From positions 2,666,001 to 2,730,000 of the forward strand of contig JBCAQO010000014.1 of the NCBI GenBank assembly GCA_039111635.1: a stretch of DNA of 64,000 nt, read 5' to 3'. Positions 33,410 to 45,504 of this stretch are shown piece by piece. Position 1 is the first letter of the stretch; every line of letters begins with the position of its first letter. The notes under the pieces were generated by a model. It was not told the DNA's origin, did no database searches, and saw nothing but the letters and a program-made list of their open reading frames with translations. Origin of the DNA: Heterobasidion occidentale (taxonomy: Eukaryota; Basidiomycota; Agaricomycetes; Russulales; Bondarzewiaceae). A program made the translations under genes and the position numbers.

Positions 33410-35606
33410 AGGCCATTCTAGCCAAGGAGGGTTAGAAATGGGCAAAGTCCCTGTGGGTGGTTGGCAGCATGGTAAATAAGACAAGGTATGTTTTCTTGTG
33501 CCATCCTTGTGTCATCGAGGTTTGAGGTATAAACCATATTGTGGAGGTGTTTCTGGACAACAAACCATCTTTCATCTTTGCCTAGAAGAGGTCCATTTGT
33601 TGAGCGCAGTGACAATGAAGTGACTGGCACAGAGAGAGTGCCAAAAAAAAGCTCTATAACGACAGGACTATGGTCCAGAGGGTAAGAGTCTAAGTAGATA
33701 CAAAGAAGAGAAGGGAGCACACCTATGGTCCAGAGGGTAAGAGTCTGAAGAATCGCCCGCGGACCACGGGTATTTAAGCCACAGAGAACAATAAGAAATG
33801 AAATAGGAAGGTATGACATCAACAGGTCATTATAGGTGGTCCACCTTGTGGAGCGGTCAAAAGCTCTACCTGGAGGTCGGTCCGGAGTGTCAATGACATC
33901 ACACAGGACCGCCTCAGCCGGCTAACCCGGTGAAACAACTAAAACAAAGTGAGACAAGGTGAAAACAAAATGAGACAGTCCAAAAGGAGAAAGAATGCAA
34001 TATATCCGCTCTGGGAGTGGCTGTAGGGCCGCTCCCAGCTGCAGAGGTGAGTAATCAATCAGTCCGAAAGGTAGCACGCATGTGGCACGCATGCCACATC
34101 AACCAGAATGGCCACAAACAACACCATTGGCAAGGATGTTGAAGCGGGGGTTAGATATGCCCCCGGAGACTTTGATGTTTATTTTTTTGACTTTAAGAGA
34201 GTCAATGAACAAGGCAACATTATTCTTGGTTAGGGGGATGTTGTCATCCACTGTAGACTTGTGAACAAGGTTCTTGAGGAAGTTGGTGGTGGGTGAGTCT
34301 CTCCAGTAGTTGCTAACAATATGTGCTATGTCATTTATGTCTCCTATGGTAAAACCAGCAAGGGAACAAAAGAGGTAGGGGATGGTTGGGTCAATTGTGA
34401 TGGCATGGAAGGTGATTCTGTTCGTAGACCAGATTTGGTGGTTGAGCATGATTTTGACAGCCTAGGTAGACAGGTTGAACACCAGGAACATTGTTAGGAG
34501 GGCATCGGCTATTTTCACGCTGGGTGAGCAGATCATTGTGGCTATCCGGACTTCTTTGATGTTCATGGCCTTGCATACTACTTGTTGAAGGAGTTCTGCG
34601 ATTAGGCTGTAGTTGGTTGGTTTTTGTACATAGCTGTCAAAGAGTACTACAAGGAACCTTAGGGACCAGTTGTTTTCCCACTTGGTAACTTGTTTGATGT
34701 TGATATAGTTGAGGGGAGCCAACAGGTGAGACATGTGTATCTTTGGGAAAGGACCCAGTGTATAGTTGAATGTTGTTGCATGGCCCTTGTTAATGACGGT
34801 AGTTAGGGACTGTGAGTAGACTGTGGCAGTGGCCATCCATGATGTCAAGTTAGATTTCGCAGGTTGGAGAGTTTTTGGTTTGGGGGTTACAGCAAGGGGG
34901 GTGTGAGTTGTTAGGGTAATAGGTGTTATGACATGTTTTGCCATTGTGATGTTGTTGTTTTGGTTGTTATTGTTGTTAGTAGTAGAGGGTTTAAGGGGTT
35001 TCAAATGGGCAGGATGTTAGGCCAGCTCATCACATAATTTCTTTATAACTATGATAGCTTCAAGGTGCCAGTTATCTTGATTGTTTTTATTAGTCTCGTT
35101 GTTTGTGATTTTTTGAGTCTTCTGTTTTGGATCAAGGGAGAAGTGGGCATGGATTAAGTGCTCTAGTTCTTTAGGCTGGTTATAGATGTTATCATTGTAA
35201 AGTTGTCATGAATGCATGGTAATTCCCTTAGGGTTGGAAGCTCTATCCTCAGTGTTTTTTTTTGTTGTCTGGCATAACACGGTGAGTGTGTTGTCAATAT
35301 TGTTTTCTGCGTAGGCATTCTTGTTATTGATCTCAATAGAGATGTTCTTGTTGGGGTTGACAGGTGAGATAGCAGAGAGGTTGTTATTTTATTTATGATG
35401 GGTGTTGTTAGTGCCTCTTTTGTTGCTCTAGGCTTATGATAGGTAGTGACCTCAGTCCAGGGCTCTCCTAATGTCTGGGTATTAGGTTGAGGGTTTGTGT
35501 GTGATGGTTCTCTTACTGGCCTGTTTTTGTAGGAGCACTTGGTCGTTGCCTTGTGGGATGAGAGGTCCGTGCCACTGTAGTGGGACTGGCTGTTATAGAT
35601 TTCCAT
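33410..35606 (-). pseudogene. LINE ORF1 (Gag-like) remnant, interrupted by a solo LTR
   Basis: Minus-strand pieces 35163-35606, 34462-35004, 34129-34449 and 33410-33592 form one degenerate protein. Recognisable words are KIMLNHQIWSTNRITFHAI, FCSLAGFTIGD, YWRDSPTTNFLKNLV, SGGISNPRFNILANG and, after the inserted LTR, CLIYHAANHPQGLCPF near 33438-33485. In basidiomycete Tad-like LINE ORF1 proteins I recall an SGG...PRFNI...CxxC...HPRGLCPF ending; here the second Cys is Tyr. Stops are common, e.g. TAG where a Trp codon is expected after LLG. The solo LTR at 33598-34123 splits the segment. Confidence 0.6.
33598..34123 (-). repeat. Solo copia LTR, TSD CCATT
   Basis: It is 526 bp with TG...CA ends and identical flanks CCATT at 33593-33597 and 34124-34128. 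The LINE ORF1 frame continues exactly across it (ILANG to PLLGKDERW). Confidence 0.95.
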
Positions 35607-37560
35607 GCTGAGGTGCTTGACTTTTTTGTTAGAGTTTTTGGAGAGGCGGTTTTGTCAGGCATTGTAGATGAAACTCCGGTGGACAAGTGCTTGGTGTTTA
35701 GTGTAGAGCAAGTCTTTTTAGGAAGGTTATTTGTAGTGATTTATTGGGTGGCTGATTTTTCGGCACTTGTTTGTTTGGTTAGTATTTTGTCTGCTAATTG
35801 AAGATTTTTAGGTTTTGGGTGGCTGAATCATCTATGTGTTTGTTATTTGAAGATGAGGGCTTACTTAGCGATACTTGGTTAATGGGTACACAAGGCATTG
35901 TGCCTAGTAGTGGAACTGATGGCATTATTGAGGCGTTATTTTGCCATTGCTTTTTGCTTTCTATGGTTAGGACAGTGAGAAGACACTGATTTGTGGTTTA
36001 GAAGGTTACAGGTAGGGGGTCAGGTAGGTGAGATTTTGTTGTGGCAGTGTTCCATTGCTGGTAGCGCAGGTGGTATGTGGTCTAGGCATGGTTGAAATGC
36101 TCACTTTCTTGGTTAGTTATTTATGGAGGTTTAATGTATAGCAATTTCTGGTTTACTTTAGGCAGGTCATGAGGTTAGGGTTTTTTTAAAGGGATTGGAT
36201 TGGGTTTCTACTCTTTCCTTTCTTTCTAGGGTGTAACATTGGGTTTTTCTGAGGGTGGGGGAAAGGAAAATGGGTCTGGTTTTTATATAAGGGGAGGTGG
36301 TAGAAGGTCTAGGTGTATCTAGGCATAATGAGTGGTGATTTGTGAGAAATGATTAGGTGGTAGGACTTAATCAGGTAGTAGAAAAGGAGGGAAGCAGGGT
36401 AAGGGGTTTTAGCTCTTTTTTTGTTTGTAAAACATCATAACAACAATTGCTCTTTTTAGAAGATTTTTTTTAAAAGTAGGTGATTAGGTCTATTTAAAAA
36501 ATGGAGGTGGAGCTAACTATTTAAGTATCTTTTTTAGATCATTGCTGTCTTTTGTAATAACATCAGTGCTTACAGTTTTTACAGATCAAGAATCTTCAAG
36601 ATTTTTGTAGGCGTTGATATCTTTAGATGGAAACATCAGGCATAATTATCCTCCTAGGGTTTGGTCTTTGGTATGGTGTAATGGGGTCATCTATTGCATT
36701 TCTGCTTATCCAAGGGATGTTGCAAGTGTTCAGGATCAGTGGGTCATGATTAATTGGCCAGAGTGTTATTTGGTGGTTGGGTGACAGGTGAATGTAGTAT
36801 AAAATAGGGCAGTTTTAGATGAGGAGATTGTACAGGAGGTGGTTAAGAAAGGAGAATGGGTCAAGTTTTTTGTTGTTGGCAATGACAATAATCAATTTTG
36901 GGTGCCCCTTATTTGGACTGCTGACACATTCTGTAAGCGAGTGTATTACTTTTTTACTTGGAGCATTCGGCATTTGGCTGTATTGCTAATTGGTGGGGCT
37001 GAGAGAAAGGAGGGTGGTTTTATCAAGCAAGAGTTGGATAAGGGGTCATAGACAGCAAGACAGGTTGCTTGATCATGTGTTTGCAGTTTTCCTGGTATTG
37101 GGAGTTGAATGTTGGTGTTGTGTCTCTTTTACTTGTGCACTTATTCTGATTTTGGCAAGGTTTGTTGCTAAATGCAGTCTTTGACAGGTTGGTGTGGGTT
37201 TCATAGCTTTGTTATCTGGTTCTAGGTTTAGGGTTAGGTGAGTTTTCAGGACAGAGGGTTTCTTTTGAGGTCTGAGAGAGGGATGTTTTATTGTGATTGT
37301 TTACCTTGGGGGGTTTGGTGTTTAGTTGGTGGAGGGACATTTGGTTATTATGCAATGTGGTATAGGGGAGATTTTTAATGCAATCTGGATTAGGTGGCAT
37401 CTATGGTGTTTACATGGTATAATGGTTGTGGGCCGGGAGTGGGTCAACAGTGTGTCATTCTATTTGCACTTTGGCTCAAAGCTTTGTGTGTGTCTTCCAA
37501 GAGGGGCCAGGTATTATTCTGAGGGTTTTTCTGGTACTAACAATAGATGATCTGATTGCA
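35607..37560. other. Unassigned, probably decayed LINE 5' leader
   Basis: The minus strand is A/C-rich, like the adjacent ORF1, and frames are short (for example 37212-37400 minus). No domain is recognisable in either strand. Confidence 0.35.
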
Positions 37561-37594
37561 TAAAGCAACACTGACGTCTTGTATAGGAGTAGAC

Positions 37595-37665
37595 ACTCAT
37601 TCTTGCCCAGTGGTGAAGCATGGGAAAACCTGACCATATGGTGGTTTGAGTTCAAGGAGCCTCCC
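37595..37665 (+). repeat. tRNA-like SINE head or tRNA pseudogene candidate
   Basis: TGCCCAGTGG at 37604-37613 resembles a Pol III A box (TRGYNNAGTGG). GGTTTGAGTTC at 37643-37653 resembles a B box (GGTTCGANTCC). The 39-bp offset is about that of a tRNA gene. I could not draw a convincing cloverleaf, so a SINE head is preferred over a tRNA gene. No poly-A or simple tail was identified with confidence. Confidence 0.3.
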
Positions 37666-38620
37666 TAGTATTCTATTTTGTCATTTGCAGCTAAACATAA
37701 TGAAGGGAGAATTCTCTAAGAAATATTGTGAGGGCTTTTATGCTATATGTCACATCTTTATCTGCTCTCATTTCTACTTATTTATTACATCTTGATCAAA
37801 AGTCTATTGCCATGGTGAGAAATAGTTTTACTCTTAGATACAATTAGGGTTTTTTGTTTTTTCAGATGTATTTAGTATTTATTTAATTATTGTCCTAGCT
37901 GATACCTATATGTGTTGGCACAATATACAGATATTGGTCACTATAGTAGGCAATAATGAGAATATTCTAAGATATTTAGAACTTATAAAGTGGTGCCAAA
38001 TCACTATCAATAAAAATACTTCAAGAAGGACAAATATATCAATACAAGCTTAAGATCTTTGTCATTTTAGCTAGCCTTGTGCTTACTAAGCAGAATCAGC
38101 TATTGGGCTTTAAATGCCATGGCTTATTTTCATCGGAGTCTTTATAGCCAGGCAAGCCGCATAGGCTATATCCTGCCTAGGCTCACTGGACACATTTTTG
38201 GTGAAGCATGCCAAATGTGCAAATCAACTTGGCAAAATTTCCATCATTTTCTCAGCCACATCTACTTTGACTTCCCTGGCCTCAACATTCTTAGTGTCCT
38301 TTCCTTTTGTTTGTTAGATATACTGCCTAGAACGTCAATTGCTATATACTATTGTTCAAAAATATATTCTGACTTATCAGAGATAGGATACATAAAGCTA
38401 TTCTCTTCAGAATCCTCAAAGTCTGAACCCTCTGCACTCTCATACATGTCCATATCTAGGGCAACATCCTTTACGCCTGTGATATTGAGCTTTGGGACTA
38501 ATCTAGCTAAAAGAAGGTCTACATTATCCAAGTTGTTGTCACTGTCGCTGTCAGTGACTAAGTTGGCTTCTGTGAAATAAGTGTCCACTTCCAGTGAATA
38601 TGCAAGAGGGTGTTCTATAT
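37666..38620. other. Unassigned; contains an acidic minus-strand frame
   Basis: The minus-strand frame 38349-38588 (79 codons) is strongly acidic (TDSDSDNNLDNVD, YESAEGSDFEDSEEN). It lies just downstream of the DUF6589-like pseudogene on the same strand and could be its tail or a separate gene remnant. The overlapping plus-strand frame 38077-38580 looks like its shadow. Confidence 0.35.
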
Positions 38621-38624
38621 TCCT

Positions 38625-40810
38625 CTAAATAAGATAGTTTGAGTGTCGTAGACTAGGAGACACACCTGACTCTCTGTTAGACACAGTGGTCTGGGATGTC
38701 ACAGTATTGTTGTGTGTGGAGACAGGCACTATATCAATGAGAGGCTTGACACAATGGTGGCGTTGGAGGGTTGTAAACATTTCATTGAACTGCTTCAAGG
38801 CAGTCACACTACCCTATGTAAGTGAGGTGTAGCCCTCAACGATAGTATTGGAGGTAGGGTGATTGTCTTCATTAAATGCTCGTCCCTGCTGTTCCACATA
38901 CACTTCATAATAGGCCAAACTGCCCATCAGTTTATCAATGTCATCCGTAAGATCAGGCGCAACATGCTAGTCACCTTGCTTTGCACCTAAAAAAGCATAA
39001 ATGTCAGTTGCAAGGCAGCGCAGGATTTTAACGTGTGGCGCAATCATTTCTAGCCAGTCCCAAGAGGCTCTACTCCCGTATGTCTGGTAATAATTCTGGA
39101 GGGTGTATGAGCATATTTTGTGAACTGGTGAGTGGTTTGGAGGGCACAATAAATGGAGAAAATTACCTTGATTCAAAAGTTGTAATGTTTTTGTAACAAA
39201 TCAACTTTGTGCCAACCTTGGGCCTTTTTTGTCAGATTGACAAGCCAGTTATTGAGGACAACTTTCCTGTGATTGTATCAGCTAAGAATGTGTCACAAAA
39301 TATAGAGTGCATACACAAAAGATGGCAGCCAGACATGTGTGACATTGTGTACGGGATACAAGATCTCGCATGCATATTTTGATTATCTGTTGCTATGAAA
39401 GCTCTGCCCCCAGGCCTTAAGGATGTTGAGGACCTGGCTAGAATCCATGGTTTTGATGGCATCTGAGAATTCCTATAAATAGAGCACATCACACAGGAAG
39501 AGTATTGTGTGTTCATATATCATATTGTCATAAGTGGATCTGTGGTCAGTGTGTTGTCATAGGTGGTGAACTGTGCAGTTATCTGTGAAGTGGTTGATAG
39601 TAGTTGTCATGTGTGACTTAAGTGTCTCTCATGACAGGCTCTCTGTGTATTCAGGCAACAAGTTTAACCTAGCAACAAGGAGGATGCAATGAAGGATGCA
39701 CACATATAACGAGACAAAGATCAAGTTGTGGGAAGTATGGAAGGGTGGAAGAGAGGTGGCAACAATAGGTTTACGCTCAAGGATTGTATTATGTGCTGTG
39801 AGAGATGCCGGATTAGTTACAAGATGATTAGGCTGTCTAAGGTCAGTTAACATAAACCTGTGGCTTGTGGCTATCTTGTAGTGGAAGAGGCCGGGGAATA
39901 AAAGTGCCTATTGAAGGGCATCAGTGCCTGCTTTATTTCCCACATAACACGTGGCAATTGACCTCAATTGCGCTAGAGAGAGTTGATTCCTGGCAACAAA
40001 CTTGACTTGTTTCAAGAACTCAGGTGTTATCATATTAAGTTTTATCTCCTTGAAGATGACATCAATAACCTTTGTATTGCCGCTCGTGGAAGCTTCATTG
40101 ATATTTATGGCTAGCAAGAGATATACTTTGGTTTTGTGTAGTGGAATTTTATCCAGAGATTGAAGTAAGTTCTCTTGCAGTTGTTTCCAAAAGTGTTGAA
40201 GATCTGGACCACCATGATACACTGCAATTGCAAAGACTGTGTAAACCATACACCGACAAAAAAACATGCACTTCTCAACACTGAGCAAGATGTTGTCTAG
40301 TGAGAGTGGAGGTGCTTTGTCAAAGCAACCATCAAGCTCTTTTGTGCTCAAGGCTGGCCTTGATGCATCAAAGAGAGGGATCATTATGGCACAGGTGCTA
40401 TTTTCTTGAGTGTCTGTCTGTGGGTTAGATCGGCTAATCTTGCTTTTCAAATATAGTGCTAACTTGCACCAATACACCCTACAATCTGCAAGGTTGTATT
40501 GTGTACCCAATTTACATTGTCATACACAATCATGACTAGCCTCATAATAGCAATCTGCTGCGTGGCGCATTACATCAACTATGAGAGGAGCTTGAGAGTC
40601 CTTGGTTATGAGTAATAGAGAGGAGCTGGCTCGTTTGTGTTTGCCACCATGAGTGCTTCAGAACGCCCCCCTACTCTCTGCTTATCATCTGCAAAAGTGC
40701 TTGCTGTTCCATTTATCAGATGATTATTCTTGTGTCCCCGCCTAGCAAATGTTGTGTAGCTGACACTAATACCTAGGTGACTCAAGACACTGATTTGCTG
40801 TTGCAATGTC
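38625..40810 (-). pseudogene. DUF6589-like fungal gene remnant
   Basis: On the minus strand, in order: QQQISVLSHLGISVSYTTF (near 40800), ENSTCAIMIPLFDASRPALS, PPLSLDNILLS, IPLHKTKVYLLLAINI, NEASTSGNTKVIDVIFKEI, RNQLSLAQLRSIATC, then NTILERKPIVATSLPPF, LYLQEFSDAIKTMDSSQVL, LKAWGQSFH, GSRASWDWLEMIAPHVKIL and HVAPDLTDDIDKLMGSL. This succession matches my recollection of the large Agaricomycete family annotated as DUF6589, whose function is unknown. Stops and frameshifts interrupt it at least six times. Calling the family by name is from memory. Confidence 0.5.
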
Positions 40811-41310
40811 CCTATAGAGTAGAGGTACAGTCCAGAATGTGATACATATACCCATTTTCCTGACTACGCTCACCTAGGAGATTCATGGCTGCCACAGCTG
40901 CCAGCTATTTTAGTTGATACATTGATGAGTAGTTGTCTTTTTTGTGATGTAAATGGTGGTGCTCACAAATTCTTTTTATTGTTGTTTGTCATCCATGACC
41001 ATCCTTACTTTCTGCCGCTCATCCTGATGCTCAGTTCAACACAAAGAGTACAGAATCTGCATTGTCACTGAACAGTGATTACGCACAGTCTTAGTCAACA
41101 GATTGAAATTCAGACCAAGAGCAAAGTCCGCATCAAACTCATGCTTGGTAATGCAGAGGATGGCTCTCCTTATGATCCCCTTCACCTCATCAAAGGCTAA
41201 GTTTACCATAGCTCAGTAGGCCCCTGCTTTAAAGGTTGTTTTGGTGTTGTGCTCAGCACTTAGAGACACCTCTAGCATATTAACGGGCAATAACTACATT
41301 AGTTGTAACA
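40811..41310. other. Unassigned; short repeat shared with gypsy H
   Basis: The stretch about 41220-41285 (GGTTGTTTTGGTGTTGTGCTC...) matches about 51455-51520 inside element H over roughly 65-75 bp in the same orientation. The rest may hold the decayed 5' end of the DUF6589-like gene, but I see no clear motif. Confidence 0.4.
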
Positions 41311-41990
41311 TGTGTGCAAACATAACCCTAGCGACCCTAAACATGAAAGGTAGAGCAAACCCATCTGTCAGGCCTAGACCAACCTCTAAATTGATGGAAG
41401 TAAACATGATAATGAAAACAAAAAGGATTGGCATCCTTGCCCTGCAGAAAACCCACCTACTGCCCATACATATAGACAGTATACATGAACTCTTTGGACA
41501 ACAGATTTTTGTCCTTAACTCTACCCTCTTCCGCAACTCTAGAGGAATTGCCTTTATCTTCAACAGAGAATTGACAAACACAATAGACATGATAGTCACA
41601 GAAATAATCCCTGAAAGGGCCGCAATGATTACCACAACATGGCATAACAACAAGATCATAACCATACTTAACATATACACACCCAATAATCCAAACAAAT
41701 ACCTAAACTTCTGGGGCAAGATAAATGATAAATTAACAACATAACACATACACCCCGACTTTATGATGGGGAATCTCAACCTAACAGAGGACACAATAGA
41801 CCGCACCCTAGCAAGAGCCAACGATAAAGAGGCTACCACCACTCTTAGAAACCTACATCTAACTCACGACCTACAAGACACATGGAGTCACACATTCACT
41901 ACAGAACACCTTTTTACCTCCAGAGCACACTCCGGATCATTCTCCTGGCTAGATTAGATATATACTAAAGCAACCCACATAAAAGAGCTC
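41311..41990 (+). pseudogene. LINE APE-type endonuclease domain
   Basis: The frame 41311-41744 reads ATLNMKGRANPS, RIGILALQKTHL, RNSRGIAFIFNRELTNT, IPERAAMITTTWHN, TILNIYTPNNPNKYLNFW. After an in-frame stop it continues FMMGNLNLTEDTIDR, LQDTWSHTF, GSFSWLDxIYT to about 41990. These are the ordered motifs of the AP-like endonuclease of Tad-type LINEs (N-M-x-G; A-L-Q-E-T-H, here with K for E; Y-x-P-N; G-D-F-N, here G-N-L-N; and S-x-x-D-R-I-Y). The catalytic Glu is replaced by Lys, so it is dead. Confidence 0.8.
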
Positions 41991-43190
41991 TTCCAATAAA
42001 ACATAGGCCCCTTACCAAGATACTCACCCACAGACTCACCCCACATAAGCCACTGATACACTAGTGATGCCTCTAAGTTCAAAACACACCCAAGAAACAC
42101 CCCTACAAGTGCAGGTAGGCAGGAGCTGGTTCTAGTGTGCAAGGAACTGTCAGCTACACAACAATAAACAAGAGAGCGTACTGAAAGTGTTTGGAGTGTA
42201 GCTGCAATCAAAGTAACACTGACATGATCAGCAGGAAGTAAAGGCTGTTTGAATGTGATGTAGACCAAAAAAACAACTCAAAAATCAAAATCTTAGGCTG
42301 GTTGGTGTTTGATTGGCTTTTGATTGAAACACAAAAGAGAGGAAATAGGTGCGAGGCCACACTAGACACTGGCAGAGGATAACAAACTAGATGAGAGGAA
42401 GAGAGCAAGACAACAAGGGCTTTGACAGAGGGTTGAGATCAAAGGCAACAACACAAACAAAGGGGCAAAACACGAATGAGGATTTGAGGATGACAACTCA
42501 TGGACTCAAGCGCACAAATGGAATTAGAAGGGGGGAGCCAAAGCTGATCTATTGCAAGGCCATAGGTGCCCTTTTATAGTAAGTCCCAACAAGTACAAGT
42601 TAAGGAGATTGGCAGAGGCATAGAGTAATTGGAAATGCATGCCAAGAGCTGTCAAAGGTAAAGAAAATAAAGGTGTGATGGTGCAAACAATATAAGATAA
42701 GAAGCAATAGCTCTAAAGTCTAAATAAGTGGAGAGATTACCAAGGTGAGTGCACATGGGCCAAGAGATAAGGATCAAATGATAAGTAAGTAAACCAATTA
42801 GAAATATGGGAGCTTCAAAGATAAGGAAGGAAGTGATCAACAGGAGGGACAAGGGCAATTAGAGATAGAGAGAATGATCTGTTCCAAGTCAACAAAGTGT
42901 TCGGCTGCCTCCAATTTGGGACACCAAAGACGATTAGATGTGCCAAAGATGTGAAGTGTACCTAACCGATTGGTCATCAGCTGCGACAGTCTGCAAGAAG
43001 CTCCAAATGCTAGGAGGGCTGATAGGTCTATAAAACAACCACAAACAGCTCCGAACACCTGTGTGGAGGTCTCAATGCAAAGTTGGCACTTGATCAATAG
43101 CTAAGGGTTTCAAACAGACTGGGATCAGTCCAAACACAGTCCACCAAATGGTCAAATAATAATGAAAAGCTGCCAACAGGTATCATCCTT
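41991..43190. other. Unassigned interval between LINE pieces
   Basis: The endonuclease alignment fades after about 42040 and RNase H of a different LINE type appears after 43200. Between them no RT motif is visible. A minus-strand TATA-like TACTATAAAAGGG near 42571-42583 suggests part of it may be an unrelated insertion, but no TSD was found. Confidence 0.35.
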
Positions 43191-43199
43191 ACATCATAA

Positions 43200-43960
43200 C
43201 TAATCCTTAATTCCCCACCATACAGATCTGCATTAATTGCACTCGACAATGTAGCCGCCATATGTGCCATAGGCCTCACAACAAGCGCACCGGGTTCATA
43301 CCTAGTCGACAAAGTACACAAGATTATTCATGACAAGTTCGATGATAAGGGGAGTGCACGTCCAACGATGAGATGAGTCCTGGGGCACATAAAAATAGCA
43401 GGTAATGAAAGAAGCAATGTAGAGGCAAAGGAGGCAGCAAGAGGAAAGTCGAGCAAGAGGATGAGATTACCACAGGCAATATGGGGACAGCTACCCACTA
43501 GCAGATCGGCAGCGTGACAGGCATTCAACAAAGATTTGAAGAAACACTGGAGAAAAGGACTTGAACAATCACCTAGATGGCCAAAGCTACGGAGTGTTGA
43601 CTCTTCGGCACCCTCACATAACTTTCAAAAGATCACATTACACCTACCTCATCAGCATGTTGCAATCCTCACCCAACTCCATACCGGTCACGCACCACTG
43701 TAAAGACACATGCACTATATCCAACCAGACGAGTTTGTAGATGCCACCTGTTCTGCATGTGGGCAGCGCAAAGAAACAGTGCAGCACTACCTCCTACAGT
43801 GCAGACAGTATGCAGACAGTTGACACCGCCTTGAGCAAGTGGCCGGCAAAGCAGGACAAGATCTATTGAAGTTACTCACCAACAAGGCCATGTTTGAGTA
43901 CCTATTCTAATTCATAAACAAAACCAGTGGTTCAAGAACACCTTTGGAGACATCAGCGTG
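43200..43960 (+). pseudogene. LINE RNase H and C-terminal zinc region, second LINE type
   Basis: Plus-strand translation: ALIALDNVAAICAIGL, SYLVDKVHKIIHD, LGHIKIAGNERSNVEAKEAA, LKKHWRKGLEQSPRW, LLTNKAMFEYLF, and the C-terminal HLPHQHVAILTQLHTGHAPL followed by CSACGQRKETVQHYLLQC. LxTGHxPL...CxxCG...E-T-x-x-H-x-L-x-x-C is the usual C-terminus of a large basidiomycete LINE group. Stops at several Trp, Arg or Lys positions make it a pseudogene. Confidence 0.75.
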
Positions 43961-44390
43961 CCAAAGATGAGCATGAAGGAGCTGAACAATCTGAGGAACA
44001 AGAAAGGATGGGCAAGGCAGACAAGAGGAACTATAGCAACAAACTGTACAACTCAGACGAGAAATGAGACAAGAAACACTTGGTCACACCATCGCACCAA
44101 CGACGCAGAGAGAAGGATGGCAGAGACTTTGCGCACATGGTTACAAACAGCACGCTGAATATAGCGAATACAAACATGCCTACATGTTACTTACTATATA
44201 TTCCATAATTCCTCGCATTTGCAACCTATCCTCTATAAGGTCTACACGAGCCCCACGAGGGCCATTGCAGCACATAGCATTGACAAGCAGACACTATTAC
44301 TACACGTACAATACCACATATGGTACATGTTTAGACATATGGTACTCCGTAATTAGACAATAATACCAATTTAAAAAAAGTTATATAATC
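43961..44390. other. Unassigned; probable LINE 3' tail region
   Basis: A-rich sequence following the LINE C-terminus. Frames 43958-44158 and 44064-44363 have no recognisable motif. A TAATACCAATTTAAAAAAAG segment near 44360-44385 may mark a LINE boundary. Confidence 0.3.
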
Positions 44391-45500
44391 TCTCCAGATG
44401 TCAATGATACAAAACAGGTCAACATATTTCTCCAATCATGGGATGTACCAATGCAAGGCCTGTGAGCAGCCAAACTCCCCCAATTCACCACTAACATGCC
44501 ACAGATTGCAAAAAAGTTCCATACAAACTTTGCAACACTGAAAATCTCCAAAGAACTAAAAAAAACAGATACCCACATGGCACTATGTTGAACTCAACCC
44601 AACATTCTATAGAAAAAGGAAGAGCCGATATATGCTAGAAAATCACCATCTTCATTCAATAACAGACATGATAAAACTAGCAAAATGCACCACCCACCAC
44701 CTTGACAGTACCCAAAGACACGTCCCCTGTAGTAACTGCACATGCAATCTATGCAAAGATGACCACAAGAAGGGCTACCAGAATCCCAACAAATGTAGTA
44801 AAACAGCCCTCCAAATCCTAAACAACCTAACACCTAAATTCAACCCTAACACAGAAGTACCCACAGACAACATGACACTAACACACAGGAGAAAAGAGAA
44901 GAACAAACACAACTTGAAAAGACAGAAAGGGGTGATACTATTTGACCCTACAATGACCCTTTAAACTAACCTAGCTGACGGACTCCAAATCTTCACCGAC
45001 CCAGACAAAATATCTTCTAACCCAGCATACAAACAGACCACCTCCACAAGAGGGCTAATCATAACTGAAGAAGCCATCACAGTCCACACTGATGGATCAT
45101 TCCCAAACAATGGAAAAAGAACACCCACAGTGGAGTCAGTATATGGTATAGAGACAACAACTCACGGAATAAGTCAATTAGAGTCTCTGGTTCCTAGCAA
45201 TCCAACCAAACCGGTGAACTTACTATAGTTCTTTACTCCCTCCAACACACACCAAACTTTGCACCCATACTAATCCGAACAGACTCCCACTATGTCATAG
45301 AAGGCCTTACAACACACTTACACCAATGGGAAGACAACAGCTGGATAAACATGATAAACAAAAACCTATTCAAAGCAATTGCTTACTGGCTCAGGATATG
45401 ATCTGCACCCACATCTTTTGAATGGATCAAAGGCCATAGCGGAAACCACGGTGATGTGCTTGCAATGGCTCTGCTTGCGAAAACACACAATAAAACACAC
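44391..45500 (+). pseudogene. LINE RNase H region, first LINE type
   Basis: Plus-strand words: CSNCTCNLCKDDHKKG, NPNKCSKTALQILNNL, LTPKFNPNTEVPTDNMTLTH, LKRQKGVILFDPTMTL, then RNase H: VHTDGSFPNNGK (TDG at 45088-45096), PILIRTDSHYVIEGL read in another frame near 45265, SFEWIKGHSGNHG near 45415-45455. These form the linker and RNase H of the same LINE type as the endonuclease at 41311. Several frame changes and stops are present. Confidence 0.75.
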
Positions 45501-45504
45501 TACT

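Noticed and set aside
41294..41842. Minus-strand frame of 182 codons
   Set aside because: It lies opposite the LINE endonuclease, whose motifs on the plus strand are recognisable.
42571..42583. TATA-like box as evidence for a solo LTR in 41991-43190
   Set aside because: No terminal repeats or TSD could be located around it.
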